A DNA stretch of 64,000 nucleotides from assembly GCF_002139875.1 (NCBI RefSeq), contig NZ_CP018793.1, positions 744,001 through 808,000 on the forward strand. The letters are read 5' to 3'. How positions within the stretch are numbered: the first letter of the stretch is position 1; each line of letters opens with the position of its first letter. This document shows, one piece after another, positions 1 to 7,992 of this stretch. The notes beneath the pieces are model-generated. The model saw only the letters and a program-made list of their open reading frames with translations. It was not told the DNA's origin and searched no databases. The stretch comes from Campylobacter vicugnae. Lineage in GTDB: Bacteria; Campylobacterota; Campylobacteria; Campylobacterales; Campylobacteraceae. Both the position numbers and the translations under genes were made by a program.

Positions 1-60
1 GAGTGGATAAATATTACTAATTATGATATTATGCAGGAATTTAACTATGCTCAAATTTAA
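1..60 (+). CDS. 3' end of an upstream gene (partial)
   Basis: Frame 1 is open from the first base of the window to a TAA at 58-60, giving a 19-residue tail that ends NYAQI. The other two forward frames stop within the first 18 bases. The tail would overlap the start of the following FtsH-like gene (ATG at 47) by 14 bases, the tight packing usual in this genome. Nothing in so short a tail identifies the product, and a chance open frame is possible. Confidence 0.4.
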   Translation, partial: EWINITNYDIMQEFNYAQI

Positions 61-1711
61 TCAGATTAAACTACCCAAATTTAGTAAAAAATCAGCCATA
101 GCAGTAGCTAGTGGAGTTTTATTTTTACTTTTTGTAATAGCAATATTTCGTTCTATGCCAAGTAAAATTACTCTATTAGAATATGATAATTACCTTCAAG
201 CTGGTGCAATTCAAAACGCTATAATAGATAATAATGAGATTATTATTAAGACACAAAATGGAAATTTTATCCTTCCAAAAGAGATGATAAATTTAAATGA
301 ATTAGGTCAAAAAGTTGCTGTGGAGATGAGTAGTGATTATTCATTTATATGGATTATTTTGATTTTGGTTTTATTTGGCTTTATCTCTTTTATAATTTTT
401 AAATTTATTCCATTTAAAGAAATTTCAAAATCAAAAAATAAACCAGAACAGCCACTTGATAATATTTCTAGTCAAATTACTCCTGTAGTATCAAATATAT
501 CTTTTGATGATGTAGCCGGTATAAGCGAGGTTAAAAGTGAGCTAATTGAGATAGTTGATTTTCTTAAAAATCCAAGCCGATATACAAACCTAGGCATAAA
601 AATGCCAAAAGGTCTTTTAATGGTCGGGCCTCCTGGTGTAGGCAAAACCTTAATAGCTAAAGCTGTAGCTGGAGAGGCAAATGTGCCATTTTTCTATCAA
701 AGTGGAGCAAATTTCGTCCAAATTTATGCTGGAATGGGTGCTAAGCGTGTCAGAGAGCTTTTTAGTATGGCTAAAAGTTATGCTCCAAGTATAATTTTTA
801 TTGATGAGATTGATGCTGTTGGTAAGGCACGTGGTGGCAACAGAAGCGATGAAAGAGAAGCTACGCTAAATCAGCTCCTTACAGAGATGGATGGATTTTT
901 AAGTAGTAGCGGCGTAATAGTAATTGCTGCAACAAATAAGATAGAAATGATAGATGAGGCTTTATTAAGAAGTGGAAGATTTGATAGAAGAATATTTGTA
1001 AGTCTTCCTGATATAACCGATAGAAGTGATATATTAAATATATATTTGCAAGATAAAAGACATAATGTAGATATAGATTTAGTAGCTAGAAGTACAACTG
1101 GATTTAGCGGTGCAGCACTTGCTACTTTAGTTAATGAAGCTGCTATAAATGCCCTACGAAACGGAAGAGAAATTATCACAAATGATGATTTTAAAGCAGT
1201 AGAAAATAGGGTAATTGATGGTAAAAAGCGCATACATAGTCTAAGTCAAAATGAGAAGCAAATTCAAGCCATATATCAATCAGCTAAGGCTTTAATGGCT
1301 GAGTTTTGCGGTATTAATTTTAATCAAATTTCACTTTTAAATGATAAATTTGGTTTAGGTGATTCATTTTTAAGTTCAAAAACTGATCTTTTAGGCCTTA
1401 TAAAGGTGCATTTGGCTGGAATTTCGGCATTGGATTTAATAGCTGGTGAATTATATACTAACTCTAAAGATGATTTAAAACAGGCAAAAAATATTGCTAA
1501 AGAGCTAGTAATGGATTATGGTATGGGTGCAAGGATTAAGCCTAATGATGACGAGCCAGGATTACTTTTAGAACAGATTCGTATAGAAGTAGATGAGTTG
1601 GTAGTTAAGATGAGAGCTGAGATAGAGTCTCTTGCAAAGTTCTTAATAGAAAATGAATCTGCTAGCAAATCAGATGTAATAATGATAATAAAAAGGATAA
1701 ATAATGGCTAA
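47..1711 (+). CDS. FtsH-like AAA+ membrane ATPase, protease site lost
   Basis: Numbering is from a possible upstream start at 23; the start used here is ATG 47 (residue 9), because AGGA at 35-38 sits 8 bases before it. FtsH topology is complete: membrane segment at about 24-42, a short periplasmic part, a second membrane segment at about 108-129, then an AAA+ module with Walker A GPPGVGKT (202-209), Walker B ending D261-E262, and the second region of homology GRFDRR. Helices after the AAA+ module still resemble the M41 peptidase fold (KDDLKQA, YGMG), but the zinc motif HEAGH of FtsH is replaced by Y418-Q-S-A-K422. The protein should hydrolyse ATP and act on membrane proteins without cutting them. 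It is a paralogue, not the housekeeping FtsH. It overlaps mogA by 8 bases. Confidence 0.88.
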   Translation: MLKFNQIKLPKFSKKSAIAVASGVLFLLFVIAIFRSMPSKITLLEYDNYLQAGAIQNAIIDNNEIIIKTQNGNFILPKEMINLNELGQKVAVEMSSDYSFIWIILILVLFGFISFIIFKFIPFKEISKSKNKPEQPLDNISSQITPVVSNISFDDVAGISEVKSELIEIVDFLKNPSRYTNLGIKMPKGLLMVGPPGVGKTLIAKAVAGEANVPFFYQSGANFVQIYAGMGAKRVRELFSMAKSYAPSIIFIDEIDAVGKARGGNRSDEREATLNQLLTEMDGFLSSSGVIVIAATNKIEMIDEALLRSGRFDRRIFVSLPDITDRSDILNIYLQDKRHNVDIDLVARSTTGFSGAALATLVNEAAINALRNGREIITNDDFKAVENRVIDGKKRIHSLSQNEKQIQAIYQSAKALMAEFCGINFNQISLLNDKFGLGDSFLSSKTDLLGLIKVHLAGISALDLIAGELYTNSKDDLKQAKNIAKELVMDYGMGARIKPNDDEPGLLLEQIRIEVDELVVKMRAEIESLAKFLIENESASKSDVIMIIKRINNG

Positions 1712-2228
1712 AATAGGAGTATTAACACTAAGCGATAGAGCAAGTGCTGGAGTTTATGCTGATGAGAGTGGTATAGCGATACAAAAAATATTAAAAGAGT
1801 GGATAATAGGGGATTTAGAGTTTATTTATAAGGTTATTCCTGATGAATATGATATGATAGTATCTAGCTTAGAAGATATGTGCAAAGAGGGTTGCGATAT
1901 AGTATTTACCACTGGTGGGACAGGGCCAGCACCTAGAGATGTAACACCTGAAGCGACTGAAGCTGTATGTGAAAAAATGCTACCAGGATTTGGCGAATTA
2001 ATGCGTTCAGTTAGCTTAAAATATGTACTTACTGCTATATTGTCACGACAAAGTGCTGGTATAAAAAATAAGACTTTAATAGTAAATTTACCAGGCCAAC
2101 CAAAAGCGATAAAGGAGTGTTTAGAGCCTATTTTTCCAGCTATTCCATATTGTTTAGATCTAATCGGTGCAGCTTATATTGAATGTGATGAGAATATTAT
2201 GAAAGTGTTTAGACCAAAGAAGAAGTAG
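1704..2228 (+). CDS. mogA: Molybdopterin adenylyltransferase / MoaB-family protein
   Basis: A 174-residue protein of the MogA/MoaB fold, about the usual length. It activates molybdopterin by adenylylation before molybdenum insertion, for enzymes such as formate dehydrogenase and nitrate reductase. The family signature TTGGTGPAPRDVTPE lies at residues 69-83, and LPGQPKA is the second conserved glycine loop. The ATG overlaps the end of the FtsH-like gene by 8 bases with AAAAGG just before it, so the two are probably cotranscribed. MogA and MoaB are hard to separate by eye; the C-terminal length fits MogA. Confidence 0.88.
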   Translation: MAKIGVLTLSDRASAGVYADESGIAIQKILKEWIIGDLEFIYKVIPDEYDMIVSSLEDMCKEGCDIVFTTGGTGPAPRDVTPEATEAVCEKMLPGFGELMRSVSLKYVLTAILSRQSAGIKNKTLIVNLPGQPKAIKECLEPIFPAIPYCLDLIGAAYIECDENIMKVFRPKKK

Positions 2229-2248
2229 GTTGTAATTAATAGTTTAAG

Positions 2249-2292
2249 GTAATTTATTATACAATTGTGTATAGAATTTTATAATAAATTAC
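2249..2292. repeat. 13-bp perfect inverted repeat, AT-rich
   Basis: The arms 2249-2261 and 2280-2292 are exact reverse complements (13 of 13) around an 18-base spacer. It lies in the 79-base gap between mogA and the polysaccharide islet. There is no GC-rich core and no T-run, so it is a poor intrinsic terminator; it could be a protein-binding palindrome or mark the edge of the inserted islet. Confidence 0.6.
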
Positions 2293-2307
2293 AATGTTAG
2301 GGTCGTA

Positions 2308-2802
2308 ATGAAGAATATAGTAATAGATTTAGATGGAACACTTACTATAGATGATGAATCTGATTATAAATGTAAGCCAGCAAATGTAGAGATTATTAAT
2401 CAATTAAAAAAATATAAAGCAATGGGATTTAAAATCACTATATTTACAAGTCGTAATATGAAAACATATAGTGGTAATATAGGTCAGATCAATGTGAAAA
2501 CATTACCAACTATTATAAAATGGCTTGATCAACATGATGTGCCGTATGATGAAGTTGTAGTTGGTAAGCCTTGGTGCGGAAATGATGGATTTTATATTGA
2601 TGATAGAGCTATAAGACCAAATGAATTTGCTAATTTAAGCTACAATGAGATAAGGGATTTATTAGGAATTTCCTCAAGTAAAGAAGTAAAATTGGGGGGG
2701 GGTATAATCAATGATATTGATTACATCTGCCAAATATCTTCCCATAGAATTTCAAATAGAATTAGGAAAACTTCCTCCAGCATTTGTGCCAATTGGCAAT
2801 AA
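2308..2802 (+). CDS. HAD-family phosphatase of polysaccharide biosynthesis, tail set by poly-G
   Basis: Small HAD phosphatase with DLDGT at 7-11 (nucleophile D7), motif II Thr/Ser in IFTSRN (about 47-48), K87 and acidic motif D98-D99. It resembles short HAD proteins found in capsule and LOS clusters and probably dephosphorylates a sugar or polyol phosphate. The core ends near residue 128, where a run of nine G (2694-2702) begins. With nine G the frame runs on as a 34-residue tail (to 2802) that overlaps the next gene out of frame and looks non-functional. Eight G would end the protein at TAA 2705-2707; ten G would end it at a TGA overlapping the next ATG. The phosphatase core is intact in all three phases. 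Confidence 0.75.
   Translation: MKNIVIDLDGTLTIDDESDYKCKPANVEIINQLKKYKAMGFKITIFTSRNMKTYSGNIGQINVKTLPTIIKWLDQHDVPYDEVVVGKPWCGNDGFYIDDRAIRPNEFANLSYNEIRDLLGISSSKEVKLGGGIINDIDYICQISSHRISNRIRKTSSSICANWQ
2694..2702 (+). repeat. Poly-G tract (G9), contingency locus
   Basis: Nine consecutive G in an AT-rich gene is a typical Campylobacter slippage tract. It sits at the 3' end of the HAD gene, and its last G is 8 bases before the ATG (2711) of the next gene, where a Shine-Dalgarno sequence belongs. No other purine-rich site serves that ATG, so the tract may act as its ribosome binding site. Length changes would alter both the upstream stop codon and the spacing. Confidence 0.85.
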
Positions 2803-4240
2803 AAGATTATACGAATATCAAGTTAAATTATTTAATTCTTTAAACGAAAAAATAGTTTTGTCTTTACCACAAAGTTTTGCGTTAGAACAAGCTGACAAAG
2901 ATAGATTAAAACAATTATCTGTAGATATAATTTTTGTGCCAGACAATATAAGTCTTGGTGAGTCTATAATATATTGTTTAAATATGTTAATGCCACTCAA
3001 TGAAAATATTCGTATTTTACATGGGGATACATATTTTAATAATTTAGAATTTTATGAAAATTGTTTAGTTGTAAGTCAAATAGAGAATAATTATGATTGG
3101 GAATTTTTAAGTAAAGATTATTATTTTAATAATAATTTTATCTATAACGATAATACAGTGTTATCTGGATATTTTGAAATTGTTAAACCATATGATTTTA
3201 TTAAATCAATTTTAAAATCAAATTTTTCATATACTCAGGGATTGAAACTCTACTCAAAACAATATCCTTTTACAATAGTAGAAAATCATAATTGGATAGA
3301 TTTGGGATCAGTGACTAGTTATTTTCATTTCAAAAAAAATATCACAACTCAAAGGGCTTTTAATGATCTAAAAAAAGAAAATGGATATTTTATTAAAAGT
3401 TCAGATATGCAATTAAAAATACAAGGAGAAATTAATTGGTTTAAAAATTTTCCATCGCTATTGGACTTAAAATTGCCTAGATTTATTGCTTTAGATATAA
3501 ATTCATATAAAACTGAATATCTTTATTTAAATACGCTTTCAGAACTTTTTGTATTTGGCAAATTATCAAGTTTTGTTTGGAAAAAGATATTTAATACTCT
3601 TAATAATTTTCTAACTCAATTGCATTTTTATCAATCAGATAAAGAAAGTAAATTTGATTTTTTAACAAAAACTATATATAGGCTTCAAGATTTTATATGT
3701 GACAAAGATTTTGATATGAAAACAATATGGAAATTTAAAGATATTGAGATATCGCTAGACCAAATGTTAAAAGATCTAAATTTAGCAATTAAACCAAATT
3801 TGGCTCATTCATTTATTCACGGTGATTTTTGTTTTAGCAATATTATGTATGATTTTAAATCTGAAGATATTAAAACATTTGATCCTAGAGGAATAGATTT
3901 TGATGGCAATATAACTCCTTTTGGTGATGCTAGATACGATTACGCCAAGCTTTTTCATTCTTGTATAGGTTTATATGATTTTATTATTGCTGAATATTAT
4001 GAGTTAGATATAATAGATAATAGAATTAATTTTTATATCAAAGCTCCAAGTTCAATTAGTTCAATACAAGATGAATTTTTAAATATATTTTGCAAAAGTA
4101 ATAAAAAAGAACTTTATGCGATTACAATTCATCTATTTTTATCCATGCTTCCATTACATTCTGATAATAAGAATAGACAAATGGCTTTATTTGCAAATGC
4201 ATTTAGATTGTATAGAGATTTTTTAAATTTAAGGAGCTAA
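2711..4240 (+). CDS. Nucleotidyltransferase-like / aminoglycoside phosphotransferase-like kinase fusion
   Basis: 509 residues in two recognisable halves. Residues 1 to about 215 read like a sugar-phosphate nucleotidyltransferase: LPPAFVPIGNKRLYEYQ near the start, SLGESI, HGDTYF and WIDLGSVTSYF, the closing motif of such domains. The C-terminal half has the choline/aminoglycoside kinase signature HGDFCFSNI followed by FDPRG and FGDARYDYAKL. The N-terminal glycine-rich loop is poorly preserved, so that half may bind rather than transfer. The protein probably phosphorylates and/or nucleotide-activates a small alcohol or sugar for a surface glycan. It starts 9 bases after a G9 tract and overlaps the HAD tail. 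No exact family match recognised. Confidence 0.72.
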   Translation: MILITSAKYLPIEFQIELGKLPPAFVPIGNKRLYEYQVKLFNSLNEKIVLSLPQSFALEQADKDRLKQLSVDIIFVPDNISLGESIIYCLNMLMPLNENIRILHGDTYFNNLEFYENCLVVSQIENNYDWEFLSKDYYFNNNFIYNDNTVLSGYFEIVKPYDFIKSILKSNFSYTQGLKLYSKQYPFTIVENHNWIDLGSVTSYFHFKKNITTQRAFNDLKKENGYFIKSSDMQLKIQGEINWFKNFPSLLDLKLPRFIALDINSYKTEYLYLNTLSELFVFGKLSSFVWKKIFNTLNNFLTQLHFYQSDKESKFDFLTKTIYRLQDFICDKDFDMKTIWKFKDIEISLDQMLKDLNLAIKPNLAHSFIHGDFCFSNIMYDFKSEDIKTFDPRGIDFDGNITPFGDARYDYAKLFHSCIGLYDFIIAEYYELDIIDNRINFYIKAPSSISSIQDEFLNIFCKSNKKELYAITIHLFLSMLPLHSDNKNRQMALFANAFRLYRDFLNLRS

Positions 4241-4244
4241 AGTT

Positions 4245-4961
4245 TTGATTATAATATTTCCTATGGCTGGATTAAGTAGTCGTTTTGCAAAAGCTGGTTA
4301 TGAGCTACCTAAATATATGCTTGATATTAATGGAAAATCTGTATTTTACCATGTTGTTAATAGTTTTAATAAATATTTTGATAATTGTCAATTTTTATTT
4401 ATATATAGAAATATTAAAAATACAAAAACTTTTATAAAAAAAGAGTGTAAAAATATGGGTTTAAGATTTTATAATATGGTTGAATTAGAATTTCAAACCC
4501 AAGGCCAGGCGCATACTGTGGAGTTAGGTCTCCAAAAATCAAATTTAAACTTAAACGATAGTATTTTGATATTTAATATAGATACTTTTCGCCCAAATTT
4601 TACTTTGCCAAATACTTTTGATATTTCAAAAATTGATGGATATTTAGAAGTTTTTGAAGGTGAAGGAGATCAATGGAGTTTTGTAATGCCAAAAGGTATA
4701 GATGATGTGGCTAAAACAACCGAAAAAGATAGAATTTCCTCTCTTTGCAGTAGTGGTTTATATTATTTTGGTTCAGCAAATGATTTTATTAATATATTTA
4801 AAAAATCATTTGAAACCGATAAAAGAGATAAAGGTGAATTTTATATTGCACCTTTATATAATGAACTTATTGCTCAAGGTAAAATTGTTAAATATTTTAA
4901 AATAAAAATAGATGATATTATATTTTGTGGCACCCCGCAAGAGTATGAGAGATTGGTTTAA
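4245..4961 (+). CDS. Nucleotidyltransferase of surface-glycan biosynthesis
   Basis: 238 residues. The N-terminal PMAGLSSRFAKAGYELPKYM is the glycine/arginine/lysine loop of GT-A-fold nucleotidyltransferases, followed by FQTQGQAHTVELGL (base-binding region) and IFNIDTF (metal-binding aspartate). It should load an NMP onto a phosphorylated sugar or polyol; the nucleotide and substrate cannot be told. Translation starts at TTG (4245), preceded by AAGGAG at 4231-4236, 8 bases away. It follows the kinase fusion by 4 bases, so the three activating genes form one operon with the transferase downstream. Confidence 0.78.
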   Translation: MIIIFPMAGLSSRFAKAGYELPKYMLDINGKSVFYHVVNSFNKYFDNCQFLFIYRNIKNTKTFIKKECKNMGLRFYNMVELEFQTQGQAHTVELGLQKSNLNLNDSILIFNIDTFRPNFTLPNTFDISKIDGYLEVFEGEGDQWSFVMPKGIDDVAKTTEKDRISSLCSSGLYYFGSANDFINIFKKSFETDKRDKGEFYIAPLYNELIAQGKIVKYFKIKIDDIIFCGTPQEYERLV

Positions 4962-4977
4962 CAATAGGAAGATTACA

Positions 4978-6900
4978 ATGAAAGAAATTTATAGTTTAAT
5001 TGATAATTTTGATATATGGTCAGCATTAGAATTGTGCCAAGAAAAACATTCGGTTTATTATCAAAATATGTTGCTTGAATGTGGATTGTTAAATGAGTTG
5101 GTCTCATATTTGCATAATTCAAATTTAAAGCATCAATTCGAGAAAGAAAATATGGGGGGGGTAGATTATGATATACTCAAAAATCTAACAAAAAGCAAGA
5201 TAAGTTCAATAACTAATAACAATATATTTTCTAAAATTCCTAAAGAAATTATAGAACTCTATACCATTAATTATAAAATCAACAATAAAATACTATCTAT
5301 AGATGAAGCTATTAAATTTTTAGATAATATCCGTGTTAATTTTGATAAATATAGTAGAAATTCTATTATATTTATTTTTGTTGAGATGTTTGAATATTTT
5401 GAAAGTCTTAATGAATGGAATTATTTTGTAAGAGCTAGAGGCGATATAACTAGTATTTTAAAATCAAAATTCATTAATAATGTTGGCTCAAAAATTTACT
5501 ATAAAAGATTCAGTCAAATATATAATAATTATTGTTCAAAAGATATCAAAGTTGCCATCATGATAGTTGGAGCTTTTAGGGGACATTATAAACATTGTTT
5601 AAGAGCAGCCATAAACTTGGCTGAATATATTAATGCAGATATATTTATTTCTTCATGGGATAAGGTATTTTGCTATCCAGGACTTGGTGGAGCTGGAGGT
5701 AATTATGTAGATAGAAATTTCGCAAGCATAAAAAATAATTGTCCTGATTTTATAAATAATAAAGCCAAACTTCGTCAACATTTCCCAAATGTTTTTGCAG
5801 TATTAAATCAAGAGTATAATGAATCTTTAAATAAAAATCAATTTTTAAAATATAATAGCATTATTAAGGATGCTATATTGGAAAATGACGAAGATTTTCA
5901 AAGAGATATTGTAGATAGATATATAAACAAGATTAAAAACATCACAAAAGATCAATTAGATAATCATTTTGATGTTTATTTTACAAATGTATGCAAACAA
6001 TTTTACTTGCTTGATAAGTGTTGTCAAATAATTAGAAATTATGAAAAGAAACATCATTTTCAATACGATTATATTATTAGAATTAGGCCAGATGCTACCC
6101 CAAAACCATTGCACATAAGTGAATTGCTAAAAGTCAAACCAAATGAAATAGCTCTCGGTAGTTTAGCTCTTGGATATGTTGGTGATAATGCTTTTTATGG
6201 TTGCAGAGATGAAATGTTAAAGTTTTTTAGCATCTATGATTTTAATAAAAGACAGAATTTTAATTATTTTTTAAATATAGCTAATATGGGTGGAGTTCAT
6301 GGAATGCTTACAAATTGGGTTATGCTGAATAATTTAAACCCTATTCAAATAAGATTACAAGCGCCTACAGAGATGAAATATCATATATCCTATTTACCAA
6401 ATTTTGATCAAGAATTGCAAATCGATATTAAAAAATCTAAGCTAAATAAAGAGCAGATTGATGCTTGTATTGCATTTTTTGATCAAATGAAAAATCTAAT
6501 CGATCAAAATAATATATATATGGAGCAGCAAAATGATAGAAGCAATAATAATGCCCAATTTCGCATTAAAAACCAACTCTCTTATAAGCTCGGCCATGCC
6601 ATGATAGAAAACTCTAAGAGTATATGGGGATATATAAAAATACCTTTTATCCTTGCAAATATTAGAAAAGAACATAAAAAAGAACAAATAGCCTATAATG
6701 AAAAAATTAAAGCTAATCCAAGCTTAAAACTCCCACCACTAGAGTCATATCCAGATTACAATGAAGCTCTAAAAGAAAAAGAGTGCCTAACATACAAACT
6801 TGGAGAGGCTATGATAGAAGCTAGTAAAAATTGGTATAAAGGTGGATATATAAAGTTATTGTTAGATATAGAAAAAATTAAAAAAATGCATAAAAATTAA
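4978..6900 (+). CDS. Phase-variable large glycan (substituent) transferase
   Basis: 640 residues from ATG 4978, chosen over an upstream ATG at 4912 because AGGAAG (4966-4971) sits 6 bases before it and the upstream start would run 50 bases into the previous gene. Three parts: an alpha-helical N-terminus (about 1-190), a central GT-like domain beginning KVAIMIVGAFRGHYKHC and containing YDYIIRIRPDATP, and a charged C-terminus with two copies of a YKLG(H/E)AMIE(N/A)SK...GYIK unit typical of Campylobacter/Helicobacter sugar transferases. A G8 tract lies at codons 59-62. It is in frame here (ON); gaining or losing one G stops translation within residues 61-65. Likely adds the group made by the three upstream genes to LOS or capsule. 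Confidence 0.75.
   Translation: MKEIYSLIDNFDIWSALELCQEKHSVYYQNMLLECGLLNELVSYLHNSNLKHQFEKENMGGVDYDILKNLTKSKISSITNNNIFSKIPKEIIELYTINYKINNKILSIDEAIKFLDNIRVNFDKYSRNSIIFIFVEMFEYFESLNEWNYFVRARGDITSILKSKFINNVGSKIYYKRFSQIYNNYCSKDIKVAIMIVGAFRGHYKHCLRAAINLAEYINADIFISSWDKVFCYPGLGGAGGNYVDRNFASIKNNCPDFINNKAKLRQHFPNVFAVLNQEYNESLNKNQFLKYNSIIKDAILENDEDFQRDIVDRYINKIKNITKDQLDNHFDVYFTNVCKQFYLLDKCCQIIRNYEKKHHFQYDYIIRIRPDATPKPLHISELLKVKPNEIALGSLALGYVGDNAFYGCRDEMLKFFSIYDFNKRQNFNYFLNIANMGGVHGMLTNWVMLNNLNPIQIRLQAPTEMKYHISYLPNFDQELQIDIKKSKLNKEQIDACIAFFDQMKNLIDQNNIYMEQQNDRSNNNAQFRIKNQLSYKLGHAMIENSKSIWGYIKIPFILANIRKEHKKEQIAYNEKIKANPSLKLPPLESYPDYNEALKEKECLTYKLGEAMIEASKNWYKGGYIKLLLDIEKIKKMHKN
5154..5161 (+). repeat. Poly-G tract (G8), on/off switch
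   Basis: Eight G directly after the AT of codon ATG (residue 59) of the large transferase. With eight the reading frame is open to 6900. With nine it reads into TGA and with seven into TAG, both within a few codons. This is classical slipped-strand phase variation, captured in the ON phase. Confidence 0.88.
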
Positions 6901-6940
6901 GTATTGCATATCAAAAGATAACTATAAACTATTTTATGCC

Positions 6941-6968
6941 CATAGAGTTAAATTTATTTAACTCTATG
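6941..6968. terminator. Bidirectional terminator between convergent genes
   Basis: A perfect 12-bp stem (6941-6952 with 6957-6968) and 4-base loop, with a T5 run just after it on the plus strand. It lies between the stop of the large transferase (6900) and the stop of ribBA (6975), so it can end transcription from both sides. Confidence 0.75.
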
Positions 6969-6974
6969 CAATTT

Positions 6975-7991
6975 TTAGCCTTTTTGACCGATGATATTTA
7001 ATCCAAAACCCTTGATGGCGACAAACTCTTTAGATTCGCTCGAACTTAAAATCTCAATATCGCTAGCACCGAAGTATTTTAAAATTTGAGCTCCTATGCC
7101 ATAGTTTTTAATAAGTCCGCTATCATCTTCATTGCCGGCTAAAAATATCAGTATTCCACCTTCGCTCTCTAGCAGCTCTATGTGAGATAAAAATTCATTA
7201 AATTTATATGAATTTAAAAGCTCTATATCATCTTTTATCTTATGAAATTTTACATTTGTTTTAGAAGCTATTTGACCAAAAATAAAGGCGTAATGCTTAT
7301 TTCCAAGGTGATCTATTATGCTGTATTTGATTGCTTTTTTACCAGCTATTTGCGACTCTCCTAGCTCATCAACACTAATTAATTTTTCATGATGAAGGCG
7401 ATACTCTATAATCTCAGCTATGCTTACCATATTTAGATTAAATTTATCGCAGAATTTTTCTAAATCATCGCGTCTAGCCATCGTGCCATCATCATTTACT
7501 ATCTCACAGATTACAGATACTGGAGCAAGACCGGCTAATCTGCATAGATCTATGCTACCTTCAGTATGGCCTGTGCGCTCTAAAACTCCGCCACTTTTAG
7601 CAATTAGTGGAAATATATGACCTGGACGGACAAAATCATCAGCCTTTGTAGCACTATCTACTAACATTTTAATTGTCATATCTCTTTCATATGCGCTTAC
7701 TCCAGTGGTCGCCTTTTTAGCATCAATGCTAATAGTAAATGCTGTCTCATGGTAACTTGTATTTGCTCCAACCATTGGATAAAGATCAAATTTATCAGCT
7801 AGCTCTTTGCTAAGTGGAGTGCATAAAACACCTCTAGCGTGAGTGATCATAAAATTGACTTTTTGTACATCGCTAAAGGCTGCAGCAAATACTATATCAC
7901 CCTCATTTTCCCTATCTTCATCATCTACCATGACTATCATTTTGCCATTTTTTATATCATCTATAGCTTGCAAAACTCTCTCAAAAGCCAT
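6975..7991 (-). CDS. ribBA: 3,4-dihydroxy-2-butanone-4-phosphate synthase with degenerate GTP cyclohydrolase II domain
   Basis: Residues 1 to about 205 are a full RibB domain: acidic loop DDEDRENEGD near residue 23, HARG, TSYHETAFTISID, RPGHIFPL and HTEGSIDL. It makes the four-carbon precursor of riboflavin from ribulose 5-phosphate. The C-terminal part (about 215-338) keeps the outline of GTP cyclohydrolase II but has no cysteines where the zinc ligands should be, so that activity is probably lost, as known for epsilonproteobacterial RibBA proteins. A separate ribA would then be needed. Last gene of the uvrD operon, one base after era, with its AAAGGAAA ribosome site in the end of era. Confidence 0.9.
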   Translation of the reverse strand: MAFERVLQAIDDIKNGKMIVMVDDEDRENEGDIVFAAAFSDVQKVNFMITHARGVLCTPLSKELADKFDLYPMVGANTSYHETAFTISIDAKKATTGVSAYERDMTIKMLVDSATKADDFVRPGHIFPLIAKSGGVLERTGHTEGSIDLCRLAGLAPVSVICEIVNDDGTMARRDDLEKFCDKFNLNMVSIAEIIEYRLHHEKLISVDELGESQIAGKKAIKYSIIDHLGNKHYAFIFGQIASKTNVKFHKIKDDIELLNSYKFNEFLSHIELLESEGGILIFLAGNEDDSGLIKNYGIGAQILKYFGASDIEILSSSESKEFVAIKGFGLNIIGQKG

Positions 7992-7992
7992 C

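Noticed and set aside
2703-2708. TATAAT between the G9 tract and ATG 2711, as a promoter whose spacing the tract would tune
   Set aside because: Transcription would begin about 7 bases on, inside the coding region after the ATG, with no early in-frame start to use.
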